Source: Phoronis ovalis
Lineage: Eukaryota > Phoronida > Phoronidae
NCBI GenBank assembly: GCA_028565635.1
Contig: JAOXYB010076943.1
Location: forward strand, 12,203-40,900
Length of the DNA: 28,698 bases
Direction: 5' to 3'
The notes beneath the pieces were generated by a model that was not told the origin of the DNA, made no database searches, and was given only the letters and a program-made list of their open reading frames with translations. The position numbers and the translations under genes were made by a program. Of the stretch, positions 22,301 to 28,101 are shown piece by piece (positions within the stretch are counted from its first letter, which is position 1; each line of letters opens with the position of its first letter).

Positions 22301-25300
22301 TTTAAAGAGTCAATTTTTGACAGGTTCTAGTTTTATAGAACATAATTATGGTGAACACTGAGTCTCAAATAGATTGCAAATAATAGATTACCTTGAGGGG
22401 ATCAGACAAATGTATCAGAGTCAGATGTGAACATACAGTGGGAAATGTGGTGCATTCATGTATGAAAAAACTGCACAAGAGTGAAAAACAAATATATAAA
22501 GTAAATTAAATGTAATATTCTAGGCTCCACCTCTTGGCTTTAGTTAATTGTTATGGTAGTTTCACACTGCCAGATTTGATAAATCAGTAATAATATGTAA
22601 TATTATGAGGTAAATCTAAAGAAATTAGTCTAGTAAAGTACAAGTTGATTTGCTACATGTTATATTAGAAATTACTTTTAAGGACACATAAGCATCTGAC
22701 AATTTATGCTTCATTGCAATCATTAGATCACGTAGATGCATAAAACAGAAATTGAATTTAATCTTTGTGATAACTGTTACCATTTTTTTTTTTACAGAAA
22801 ATAAGTGCCCGACTGTTTAGAGAGAGTCTCAACTTATTAGCATAACTGCCATAAATATTTAACAGACAAATGCTTATGTGTCCTTAGCAATGTTAAATGA
22901 CTGCAAATTGCTATTGATTTGAAGAAAGATTGATTCAACTAACCTGTGCTATCAGTTCGTGGACTAGATACACGAGCTACTGCTGACGATCGACCAAAAC
23001 CAGCTCGTCTGAAATTAAATGATGACTTGCAGGTTATAAAATCTAACAAAGTGACATTGATTTGTAATTAGGACTCTTCCATTAAAATTAACACTGGGAG
23101 AACCTGACAATAATTATAGTTAGAAGGGGGTTGTATGAAGTTCAAACTACACTGCAGGGTGATATTATAAGAGAGTTGAACAACTCCATGTGATGCTTAG
23201 TCTTTTTAAAAATCACGCAATAATTTACTACAGAACACGTAACAAGTCAGCAGACACAATAATATTGTTAAAATTTGGTTCTCAGCACTTCAATCAGAAC
23301 CTTGCACATATCTCACTCAAAAAAACACAAAGGTAACTTGCAACTGCTACTAGTATTCCCAGTATCATCGCCAATTACCAGCTTTATCACTGAGTATACC
23401 TTCGTTTGTCATCCCCGAGCCTGGGATGACACAAAATATAACACATGTGACTGAGCTCAGGACATATGCATTGCAAAGCACATAAAGATACATAACTCTA
23501 AAGAAAATACCATAAAATAGTGGTGTTATAAAGAAAATAGATTTTTCAGTAGATGGTAGCACCATCTGTGACACACTGGAGGTGTTAGTACAAGTCATAT
23601 TCCTTTGCATATATGTGAATCAATTACGAATTAGCAGTAACCAGGACTGGCCTGAAGAGTTAAATTTTCTGTAGAAGAGAATGTTTTCAATACATTTTTG
23701 TTGGAATATGGCATGTTTCGGCAAAACAATTCTACAGTTGTTATTGTCACTAACACAACACAAACACTATACCTATCGCCGTGCGAACGTTGATTTCTGT
23801 CAAATTAGTAACAAGGTAGAATCATGTTATTAAGTATTTTAATTTGTCAATATCAAGGTAGTTTTGAACTGAGGTAGAAATATAAGCTACAGATAAAAAT
23901 GTGACCTGAACAGACCAATGGTGGAGCTCCATGCCCATCTATAGCACCAGGTCATTTTAAATGTAAAATAAAAATATCACAATTAAGTCAGAGCTCAACA
24001 TATACATACTTAGTGCATCTAATATTAACAGGAGTTATTTGATTAATCTGGGTGTAACGCAACCAAGGACACTAGAGTGTGGTTAGCCTTACCAGTTAAC
24101 AGTGTACAAAAGGCAACATATAAAGCATGTTACTGCTAGAGTCGCAGTATTTTCTGCTGTAAATGCACATGACTTAAGATCCCTAGTTTTGCAAATGGGC
24201 AATAGAGAATTTTAAATTTAACTGTTTCATTTGAAAAAGGCAAAAGACAAATAAAGCTTGTAATGTTTCATATTCGAAACTGAGTATGCATAATAAGGGG
24301 ACATAACTATTGTTACTTACACAAATGCTGATGGCCCTGCATTAGTTCGGTCTGTACTAGCTGATCGATGCCTACTTTTCGGTATCTTCTGTGGACCCGA
24401 CCCACTTAAAGAGTTACTACTAGACGAGTTACTTAATTCGCCTTGTAGCATTTTCTGTTTGGCACTGTCCAGTGAGTCCATTAAGCTATTAGCTTGATCC
24501 TTGAAATGATCTGCAAATCCCCAATAGGCCCTGAAATGACAGGAAAACAATGAATAAAGTTTTAAAAATACAATGTGCAAGGTCATAATGTCAATATCCA
24601 AGGTAAAGATGTCAAAGGAGGCTGAAAGATTTGAACGTAAGCTTAATTTAATATTCTGTACTTTTCTATAGTTAATCATACTTGAACTTCACCAAAACTA
24701 CATGAATATTTATGGAAACTACAATCATACTTTCTTGAATGTGCCCGGCAGTCTGCATCAGCATCGCTTATGCCTTTCTTTATTGCCTCTTGCAATACAG
24801 CAATGTGCCGTTCTAAAACATGCGTAGGCCATGTGTGGAGTAGCAGGCTTAAAAACTCGGCAATTTGTCTGAAAAAACAGAACATTTAAACGCAAATAAA
24901 CCAAATTGCAGGTATGAACACAAGCAAGTATTTGAGAAAACTGCCAGATCTCAAAGTTCTAGGTCTGGTTCTATCTGGCAATGTCTACTATTCGGTTTCC
25001 AAATAAGTATCTGTAGATATGACATTTTTTATTTTGAGAAAAAACTATATTTCATGGTAGCAACCCTGTGCTGTTGCATCTCAAGCATTTCCACATAGGG
25101 AGGATGTCACATACTCCTTACCTCCTAATTATACTAGCCTTTGATGAAAGATGACTGGTTATCAGAGGAACGAGTCTCTGTGAATGAGTATACTGAAAAT
25201 AAATCAAACGTCACTGTAAAATATCTTATTTGTACGATAGTACAATGAAAGAACATCAAAAAAAATTGGGATCAATACCATGCTCGCAAGTAACATACTT

Positions 25301-28101
25301 TGTGGAGCGCCAAGTAAACAACAAAATGAACAAATATAATTTTCTTTTATTTGAACTTCCTCAGAACTGTGTGAATATTTGTGGATATTAAGTGTATAAT
25401 TACCTGAATAATAAACTTAAGAGCTACAACTCCGGAAGATGCCATGACCTTGGCACTGTTGGCTAGAAGGGCTGTGATATGTGGTATTAACACCTCTGCT
25501 GTGTGGTCAAATTTGTTGCCTAACTTTTGTGCTAAAAACCTACAAAGAATGTGGAATATGTATAATTAATACATAGTGTCAGTATTAAACTGTTCTATCA
25601 ATGTATAATTAATACATAGTGTCAGTATTAAACTGTTCTATCAATGTTTGCATATTTTCTATTACCATAATACACCCCGTTTACCATGTGGGATATGTTT
25701 TACAAAATTGCACATACTAAGTGTTTTTACGAATATTATGATCACATGACAGAAAATGGCTTATCTTCCAACAACAATATGTTAATATATCTGAACGATC
25801 AATTTTTTACTGGTTATAATTACATTTTTGCCGGACAGAGATATCTTAAATACTTACGCAGTAGTAATACTGGCCTCGCGGACGACCTGCGATCTCAAAT
25901 CTTTAATAGACATAACAAGACAAGGCTCCAATGTCCGTAAATTTTGCAGAAAATCATCTAAATCTGCAGCCCCTGATAGAAATATTGCACGAATAGCTTT
26001 AAGCTGAAATAAATACTGAAATAATTAGTATTGCATAAAGGTAGCGCAATTTAGCAGGCTTTAGTAATCAAAATTGACACGAGATCCATTTCCATATTAC
26101 ATGTAGCGAATAAATGTATGTAAAGACTGCACCAGCCAAGTGGAAACTGGATGAGCCAACTGACATTAATCTCTCCACTAGCTACTGCCCCACGACAGGT
26201 AGGATGCAGGACCATAACTTTTCAGTTTAAAACTATGGTTCTATGTTGCAAATTTACAAGAGTATCTCTGAAGCTTTTTATAAACATCAAATGCACTTGG
26301 AACCTTTTTGTTATAGCCACTGCAGTGAATAGTATAGTTGCAATTAATATTTGATTTTAAATGTCATGAAAGAAATATCGTAAGAGTTGCTCCCTTTCTG
26401 CATCGTTTTGATCTGATGTTAGAGTTTCTTTAATTGGTTACAATGGGTAGACATTATGTGCAGATTACATTCTTACCGAATCAACTCTCTTCTCCCACGG
26501 TTTATTTGTATCTGATAACATTTCTCGACATTTTTGGACATGATCCAGCACATCTCGATTAGAGAATATCTGAAATTAATTCAGAGAAGCATTATTAATT
26601 TTCAGGTAACAAAATACTTCTCTGTAGTTACTAAAACACTTTTCATACATTTCGTAGGTACTCATTTACATATATCTAACAGTAATCTGCTTAAGGAAAT
26701 GTAAAACATTATGCTTAACAGAAATAACTACATTGCAGAAAAACATGAGAATACATTTGTCACGATAATCAGCGGTGACTTATAACTGCGTATGATACGT
26801 TACAACAATTAGATAAGTTTCACATACTTGCAGTTTTGGTACGTTTTCAAAAGAGTTAATAAAAATATCTTCATCCAAACCACCCGACGATGTGCCTATA
26901 AAATTCAAAACAAAAAAATAGTAAACATTCATTTTCCCTAACAGGCAGTATATAAGTAACAGAGTTTCAATAAGTAATAAACATGTATAGTGGTAACATT
27001 TTACCACTTCTTATTAAGACAATATCTTGTTTAAACTGATAATTAGCCCCTGATCAATTTAGGATTTCAAAACAGCACTAGCAAGCAGACATTACTTTTT
27101 CTTTGCCTAACTTAACATTAGATTAACATCCACAATATGTTCAACATTAACCCAAAAGCGCACTTAACAATGAGGCAAATAACTTTACTAAAAGAGAGTC
27201 ATAATTAATGAAGAATTGAGACTAATGTATGGTTGATTATTTAAAATAATTGCTTTATCTAGCAATAACTACATGCAAGCAAAACATGGGACAGACAGCC
27301 AGTTACCTGATGCTGATTTTGGCTTTGATGAAACTAAATTTCAAAAAAAAATTACAGCAAAATGGAATAATGGAACTGAGCATTTTTGTAACGTATTAGA
27401 AACTATTTTTTGACCTCACTATTTCCTAATACGGTAAGTACATAATTTGTAAGCAAGTTCAATGTTTGCCATTCTATAATCTCGGTACAAAATTAATTAG
27501 TACGTATACGACGAGGAATCATGCATTTACCTGCGGGATTCTTTCTACCTCCGCGAGCAGATTTGGAAGCTAAGAATTTGACAAAATGACTAATTTTCGT
27601 CCATGAAAAATTCATAAAACGGTATTGTATGCAGTATTTTTGCATTTATTTATACAACAGTGCTACTATCACTTTACAATGCAATACAATGTTACATGTA
27701 GCATATACTTGTCATACCTAATTACACAAAGCTGTTACAATAAATACTGTATAACATTGCTACATGAATGGTATGTCTTGTATTGTTTGTTACAAATGTA
27801 CAAAATTTGCAATGGTCTCCAGGTTTAGCTACTTTACAACTATACATATTTTGGTCGTGCATTTCTGATATTTTTAACTCCATTGCCAAATAAACTGTCC
27901 ATTGTGCATCCATTAGGAAACAACGGATTTATCTAGCAACATGTATTTGTATCTCACAAAACTTACCAGAAGCTGGAGCCTTTGTGAACAAGCTTTTTCT
28001 TCCAGCAGTCGCTTTTTTCGGAGCAGCACCTGTTGGTGCTTTGAATAATGGTTTTGCTGAGTCCACACTGTCGCCAGCAAAATCAGATCGTGAATGTGAA
28101 C
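7268..28101 (-). CDS. CLASP: CLIP-associating protein (CLASP), 5' partial
   Basis: Spliced complement CDS of up to 31 exons, about 1,239 residues, ending with TGA at 7270-7268. CLASPs bind microtubule plus ends and lattice through TOG domains, suppress catastrophe, promote rescue, and act at kinetochores, spindle, Golgi and cell cortex. Seen here: TOG2 (fragment residues about 80-300), a Ser/Arg-rich linker with TRIP and TGIP EB1-binding motifs, an acidic TSSVCSERSYGS stretch, TOG3 (about 595-860), and the C-terminal TOG-like CLIP-interacting domain ending SKMKLLKLYIKRAE, which recalls vertebrate SKMKLLNLYIKRAQ. Also matching vertebrate CLASP: SQSQPGSRS, IPRSQG, LGNKFDH, MASSGVVA, NTPEF, FQDGATK, EEHFKT. 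TOG1 and the start lie beyond the window. All phases agree. Exons at 27569-27531, 27333-27307, 23796-23773 and 14463-14383 are in-frame and may be optional. Confidence 0.97.
7795..7911 (-). CDS. CLASP: CLASP C-terminal domain exon
   Basis: 117 nt, phase 0/0. It codes AYDDSESSVRKAAVFCLVSL, then YQVLGEDLYPHITDLNGSK, as in vertebrate YDNSESSVRKACVFCLVA. Confidence 0.97.
8444..8650 (-). CDS. CLASP: CLASP C-terminal domain exon
   Basis: 207 nt, phase 0/0, acceptor TTTTTTCTAG and donor ATCAAG|GTGGGA. It codes RAAEECASTLAKTVQPE, then QTAEYPVSLAAIKVETKVIE, nearly vertebrate QTADYPINLAAIKMQTKVIE. Confidence 0.97.
8929..9530. repeat. Long imperfect inverted repeat (about 600 bp)
   Basis: The two halves are imperfect reverse complements around a centre near 9230. 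Matching pairs include TTCACACTTTATACT (8950s) with AGTATAAAGTGTGAA (9496-9510); TACAACTCAAAC (about 9008-9019) with GTTTGAGTTGTA (about 9436-9447); and TTTTCTCTGAG with CTCAGAGAAAA. It lies wholly in the intron between the exons at 9719 and 8650. It looks like a foldback or MITE-type element; no coding sequence was seen. Confidence 0.75.
9591..9702. repeat. 28-bp minisatellite, four copies
   Basis: Four contiguous copies of a 28-bp unit beginning TAATAGAGTATTTAT. Copies 1 and 3 share TTCACTATGTG and copies 2 and 4 share TACACTATATG, so the array is also a 56-bp unit repeated twice. It has no spacers. It sits just inside the intron downstream of the CLASP exon ending at 9719. Confidence 0.95.
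9719..9847 (-). CDS. CLASP: CLASP C-terminal domain exon
   Basis: 129 nt, phase 0/0. It codes HIRALSLRVLREILKSQPQR, then YTELTVLKILEAHRD, matching vertebrate IRALALRVLREILRNQPAR. Its donor lies 16 nt from a 28-bp minisatellite. Confidence 0.96.
10172..10365 (-). CDS. CLASP: CLASP C-terminal domain exon
   Basis: 194 nt, acceptor CCTTTTCAG and donor ACAGAT|GTAAGC. It codes LPIDQSDIIAEILSELSNHN, then WEEHFKTVLLLLLETLGD, matching vertebrate VPIDHSDLVADLLKELSNHN and WEEHFKTILLLLLETLGD. This domain binds CLIP170, CENP-E and cortical LL5beta in vertebrates. Confidence 0.97.
10366..12061 (-). other. CLASP intron of 1.7 kb with clustered TGCATG motifs
   Basis: It contains five TGCATG hexamers on the CLASP strand (+ strand CATGCA starting at 11114, 11216, 11827, 11872 and 11923) and an exon-like open frame at 10654-10865. 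Otherwise it is AT-rich with nothing recognised. Confidence 0.6.
10654..10865 (-). other. Exon-like open frame of unknown identity in CLASP intron
   Basis: Strong acceptor (TTCTTTTTTTGTAG before 10865) and donor (TTAAAAG|GTAAAG at 10654) bracket 212 nt open in one frame; the same frame stays open upstream to 10972. It codes a Cys/His-bearing peptide (TECVGCNVMSKP, RCHVHHHPICQK). It does not fit the CLASP frame: inclusion after the 12062 exon would reach a stop after about six codons. It could be an alternative terminal or poison exon, a nested gene fragment, or chance. Not recognised. Confidence 0.3.
12062..12131 (-). CDS. CLASP: CLASP exon before the C-terminal TOG-like domain
   Basis: 70 nt, acceptor GCTTTTCAG and donor TGAAG|GTAGGT. 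It codes SINGYDRKALAEAVFDENEL, matching vertebrate INTYDKTALKEAVFDDD. Confidence 0.93.
12552..12810 (-). CDS. CLASP: CLASP linker exon between TOG3 and the C-terminal domain
   Basis: 259 nt. ENMNPEDIYDSIRKTSADIQ matches the vertebrate TENMNSEDIYSSLRGVTEAIQ segment. The rest is acidic and Ser-rich and includes SQDSGIQSS, then YNPSHYQDE at the end, the counterpart of vertebrate DYNPYNY. Confidence 0.94.
12636..12653 (-). other. CLASP: DSGIQS phosphodegron-like motif in CLASP
   Basis: Codons GAT AGC GGT ATT CAA AGC, in frame in the exon 12810-12552. The peptide fits the beta-TrCP consensus DSG-hydrophobic-x-S. It lies in a disordered acidic Ser-rich linker. Confidence 0.5.
13320..13534 (-). CDS. 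CLASP: CLASP exon: end of TOG3 and linker
   Basis: 215 nt, acceptor TTTTTGTAG and donor CCAAG|GTAAGA. NTPEFSMMLSSLPKSFQDGA then TKILHNHMRN closes TOG3. A Ser/Pro/Arg-rich segment follows (LSPRNITSPPRGSPRYRASP). Confidence 0.95.
13841..13984 (-). CDS. CLASP: CLASP TOG3 exon
   Basis: 144 nt, phase 0/0. It codes VKVALIQYLYELVLIMDPSD, then SSDARLAISRIINWTSEPKS, aligned with vertebrate VKVAILKYIE and SSETRLAVSRVITWTTEPKS. Confidence 0.96.
14306..14338. repeat. 11-bp tandem triplication
   Basis: Three perfect copies of CTCTTATATTG, in the CLASP intron about 45 nt downstream of the 81-nt candidate cassette exon. Confidence 0.95.
14383..14463 (-). CDS. CLASP: CLASP 81-nt candidate cassette exon inside TOG3
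   Basis: Acceptor ATTGATTTAAG (a non-standard AAG end) and donor CCAAAG|GTATAG. It is 81 nt, phase 0/0, coding SSSVRLPIACSTPELLAYLK then PENFTPK. The flanking exons already join as in vertebrate CLASP (QTPNLK directly to VKVA), so this exon is an insertion and probably alternative. The open frame and the fit of phase at both ends support it; the acceptor is weak. Confidence 0.6.
14464..15542 (-). other. CLASP intron upstream of the candidate cassette exon
   Basis: 1.08 kb of AT-rich sequence. A TGCATG (14515-14510 on this strand) lies about 47 nt before the cassette exon. The open frame at 14970-15161 (+) has no similarity. No repeat element was recognised. Confidence 0.55.
14510..14515 (-). 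promoter_or_regulatory. RBFOX-type TGCATG upstream of the 81-nt cassette exon
   Basis: TGCATG on the transcript strand about 47 nt before the candidate cassette exon. An upstream RBFOX site generally favours skipping, which fits an optional exon with a weak acceptor. Confidence 0.4.
15543..15621 (-). CDS. CLASP: CLASP TOG3 exon
   Basis: 79 nt, acceptor TTGTTACAG and donor TTAAAG|GTATTT. It codes ENFPLDQQFNILTRYIIDPS and QTPNLK, close to vertebrate FDQQFNILMRFIVDQTQTPNLK. Confidence 0.95.
15832..15995 (-). CDS. CLASP: CLASP TOG3 exon
   Basis: 164 nt, phase 0 in and 2 out. It codes VFLDTLMDLISVHKTELLDW and LLQKMGGDALASAQSK, aligned with the vertebrate FLETLVDFIQVHKDDLQDW and LLKKMGADLLGS segments. 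Confidence 0.95.
16291..16354 (-). CDS. CLASP: CLASP TOG3 exon
   Basis: 64 nt, acceptor ATTTTACTTTAG and donor GGCAAG|GTAGGA. It codes RTELKKLTEVFNRMFHEPHG and K, matching vertebrate RVELKRLCEIFTRMFADPHGK. Confidence 0.95.
16760..16863 (-). CDS. CLASP: CLASP TOG3 exon, first HEAT repeat
   Basis: 104 nt, acceptor ATGTTTTAG and donor GTTAAA|GTAAGT. It codes EVGEILSNLSSSSWADRKQG, with the conserved TOG Trp in SSWADRK (vertebrate SNWSERK), then LLDLQNLF. Confidence 0.94.
16864..19285 (-). other. Longest CLASP intron in window (2.4 kb)
   Basis: AT-rich. No exon with CLASP similarity was found, although vertebrates have extra residues (GIPHYLRQTED-like) at this junction that might be coded by an unrecognised small exon. 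The 60-residue open frame at 18557-18739 (+) and a donor-like GTAAGTATC near 18920 (-) have no supporting partner site. Confidence 0.6.
19286..19396 (-). CDS. CLASP: CLASP acidic Ser-rich exon before TOG3
   Basis: 111 nt, phase 0/0. It codes RRRYNDYDSDDAASETSSVC followed by SERSYGSAYGRHSE. TSSVCSERSYGS is nearly identical to vertebrate CLASP. Confidence 0.95.
19857..19981 (-). CDS. CLASP: CLASP linker exon
   Basis: 125 nt, acceptor TTTATTGCAG and donor GCTCTG|GTGAAT. It ends GKDAEQFLADAL, matching the vertebrate segment ending VADAL. No counterpart of the optional vertebrate LLLGD segment was found before the next exon. Confidence 0.9.
20232..20393 (-). CDS. CLASP: CLASP exon with both EB1-binding TxIP motifs
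   Basis: 162 nt, symmetric (two bases in, one out). It codes GSRSSSPSSRFGYITRIPG and RRRSTGIPRSQGTSRETSP. TRIP and TGIP fit the [S/T]xIP end-binding motif; vertebrate CLASPs have SKIP and SRIP here, followed by RSQGCSRE. This segment is expected to recruit the protein to growing plus ends through EB1, and in vertebrates the Ser-rich sites around it are GSK3/CDK targets. Confidence 0.95.
21137..21235 (-). CDS. CLASP: CLASP linker exon
   Basis: 99 nt, symmetric. It codes RQRTTSGTTGVSHIISPERS and ends RARVGVSQSQ; joined to the next exon this gives SQSQPGSRS, which is conserved in vertebrate CLASPs. Confidence 0.92.
22067..22201 (-). CDS. CLASP: CLASP linker exon
   Basis: 135 nt, symmetric (two bases in, one out), acceptor TTATTTCCAG and donor CTGC|GTAAGT. 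It codes GTYSSGAIHRSNSAHDLAGK and a Gly/Ala-rich stretch. It has low similarity to vertebrates but an open frame in both directions. Confidence 0.87.
22679..22886. mobile_element. Candidate MITE with 15-17 bp terminal inverted repeats
   Basis: The left end AGGACACATAAGCAT (22681-22695) and right end ATGCTTATGTGTCCT (22870-22884) are perfect reverse complements. Each is flanked outside by TA, as expected for a Tc1/mariner-type insertion. The interior of about 175 bp is AT-rich and non-coding, so the element would be non-autonomous. It lies in a CLASP intron, about 58 nt downstream of the exon ending at 22944 in transcript direction. Confidence 0.65.
22944..23008 (-). CDS. CLASP: CLASP Ser/Arg-rich linker exon
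   Basis: 65 nt, acceptor TTAATTTCAG and donor ACAG|GTTAGT. It codes RAGFGRSSAVARVSSPRTDS. It is not symmetric, so skipping it would shift the frame. Confidence 0.87.
23773..23796 (-). CDS. CLASP: CLASP 24-nt candidate microexon
   Basis: Acceptor TAATTTGACAG preceded by branch-like TTACTAAT; donor GATAG|GTATAG. It is 24 nt, one base in and two out, which is exactly the phase of the surrounding junction. Inclusion adds NQRSHGDR, and skipping also keeps the frame. Eight basic/polar residues fit the linker. There is no transcript evidence. Confidence 0.6.
   Translation of the reverse strand, partial: KSTFARR
24321..24530 (-). CDS. CLASP: CLASP exon: end of TOG2 and start of Ser-rich linker
   Basis: 210 nt, symmetric, with acceptor GTCATTTCAG and donor TTTGT|GTAAGT. 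AYWGFADHFKDQANSLMDSL closes TOG2 (vertebrate CYWGFHSHF). A Ser-rich stretch with PQKIPKSRHRSAST follows, where the linker begins. Confidence 0.94.
24731..24868 (-). CDS. CLASP: CLASP TOG2 exon
   Basis: 138 nt, one base in and two out. It codes EFLSLLLHTWPTHVLERHIA and KKGISDADADCRAHSRK, matching the vertebrate LERHISVL and KKGIHDADSEAR segments. Confidence 0.95.
25122..25192 (-). CDS. CLASP: CLASP TOG2 exon
   Basis: 71 nt, phase 0 in and 2 out. It codes YTHSQRLVPLITSHLSSKAS, aligned with vertebrate HTHIPRLIPVITSNCTSKS. Confidence 0.94.
25404..25539 (-). CDS. CLASP: CLASP TOG2 exon
   Basis: 136 nt with acceptor TTCTTTGTAG and donor ATTCAG|GTAATT. It codes LGNKFDHTAEVLIPHI and NSAKVMASSGVVALKFIIQ, both signature TOG2 segments. 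Its upstream intron carries a 43-bp tandem duplication in the branch-point zone. Confidence 0.95.
25558..25646. repeat. 43-bp perfect tandem duplication
   Basis: Two identical 43-bp copies (25561-25603 and 25604-25646, plus ATG before the first) in the intron 20-105 nt upstream of the CLASP acceptor at 25541-25540. Each copy holds TACTGAC on the CLASP strand, a good branch-point match. Confidence 0.96.
25858..26003 (-). CDS. CLASP: CLASP TOG2 exon
   Basis: 146 nt, phase 0 in and 2 out. It codes LKAIRAIFLSGAADLDDFL and then KDLRSQVVREASITTA, matching vertebrate KDLRSQVVREACIT almost exactly. Confidence 0.95.
26477..26569 (-). CDS. CLASP: CLASP TOG2 exon, first HEAT repeat
   Basis: 93 nt, phase 0/0, with acceptor TTAATTTCAG and donor GATTCG|GTAAGA. 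It contains KPWEKRVDS; the Trp is the conserved tubulin-facing residue of the first TOG loop. Confidence 0.94.
26828..26895 (-). CDS. CLASP: CLASP exon entering TOG2
   Basis: Acceptor ATTTTATAG and donor CTGCAA|GTATGT. It is 68 nt. It codes TSSGGLDEDIFINSFENVPK then LQ, matching the conserved acidic helix just before TOG2 in vertebrate CLASP (DDDFIRSFTDVP). Confidence 0.9.
27272..27277 (-). promoter_or_regulatory. RBFOX-type TGCATG downstream of the 27-nt microexon
   Basis: CATGCA on the + strand, TGCATG on the transcript, about 30 nt past the microexon donor. RBFOX binding downstream of an exon generally promotes inclusion. Confidence 0.45.
27307..27333 (-). CDS. CLASP: CLASP 27-nt candidate microexon
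   Basis: Acceptor with a run of nine T (TTTTTTTTTGAAATTTAG) and donor CATCAG|GTAACT. It is 27 nt, in the same phase as its neighbours, and codes SSKPKSAS plus split codons. TGCATG lies about 30 nt downstream (27277-27272 on this strand). No transcript evidence is available, so it may be optional or unused. Confidence 0.6.
27520..27525 (-). promoter_or_regulatory. RBFOX-type TGCATG downstream of the 39-nt exon
   Basis: TGCATG starts at the sixth base of the intron following the 39-nt exon (GTAAATGCATG). Confidence 0.45.
27531..27569 (-). CDS. CLASP: CLASP 39-nt small exon in the linker
   Basis: Acceptor ATTCTTAG and donor CGCAG|GTAAATGCATG. It is 39 nt and symmetric (two bases in, one out), coding SKSARGGRKNPA plus split codons. 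The frame is open whether it is included or skipped. A TGCATG motif sits six bases into the downstream intron, which is typical of RBFOX-regulated exons. Confidence 0.75.
27967..28101 (-). CDS. CLASP: CLASP exon 1 of window: basic linker before TOG2
   Basis: Acceptor CCTTTTCAG and donor TTCTG|GTAAGT. It is 135 nt, starting with two bases of a split codon and ending with one, so it is symmetric. It codes SHSRSDFAGDSVDSAKPLF followed by an Ala/Lys-rich stretch (AAPKKATAGRKSLFTKAPAS). The position fits the basic TOG1-TOG2 linker of CLASPs. The identification rests on the frame continuing into TOG2. Confidence 0.85.

Noticed and set aside
25686-25940. 84-codon + strand open frame
   Set aside because: Its 3' part is the antisense shadow of the CLASP TOG2 exon at 25858-26003; the remainder is intron.
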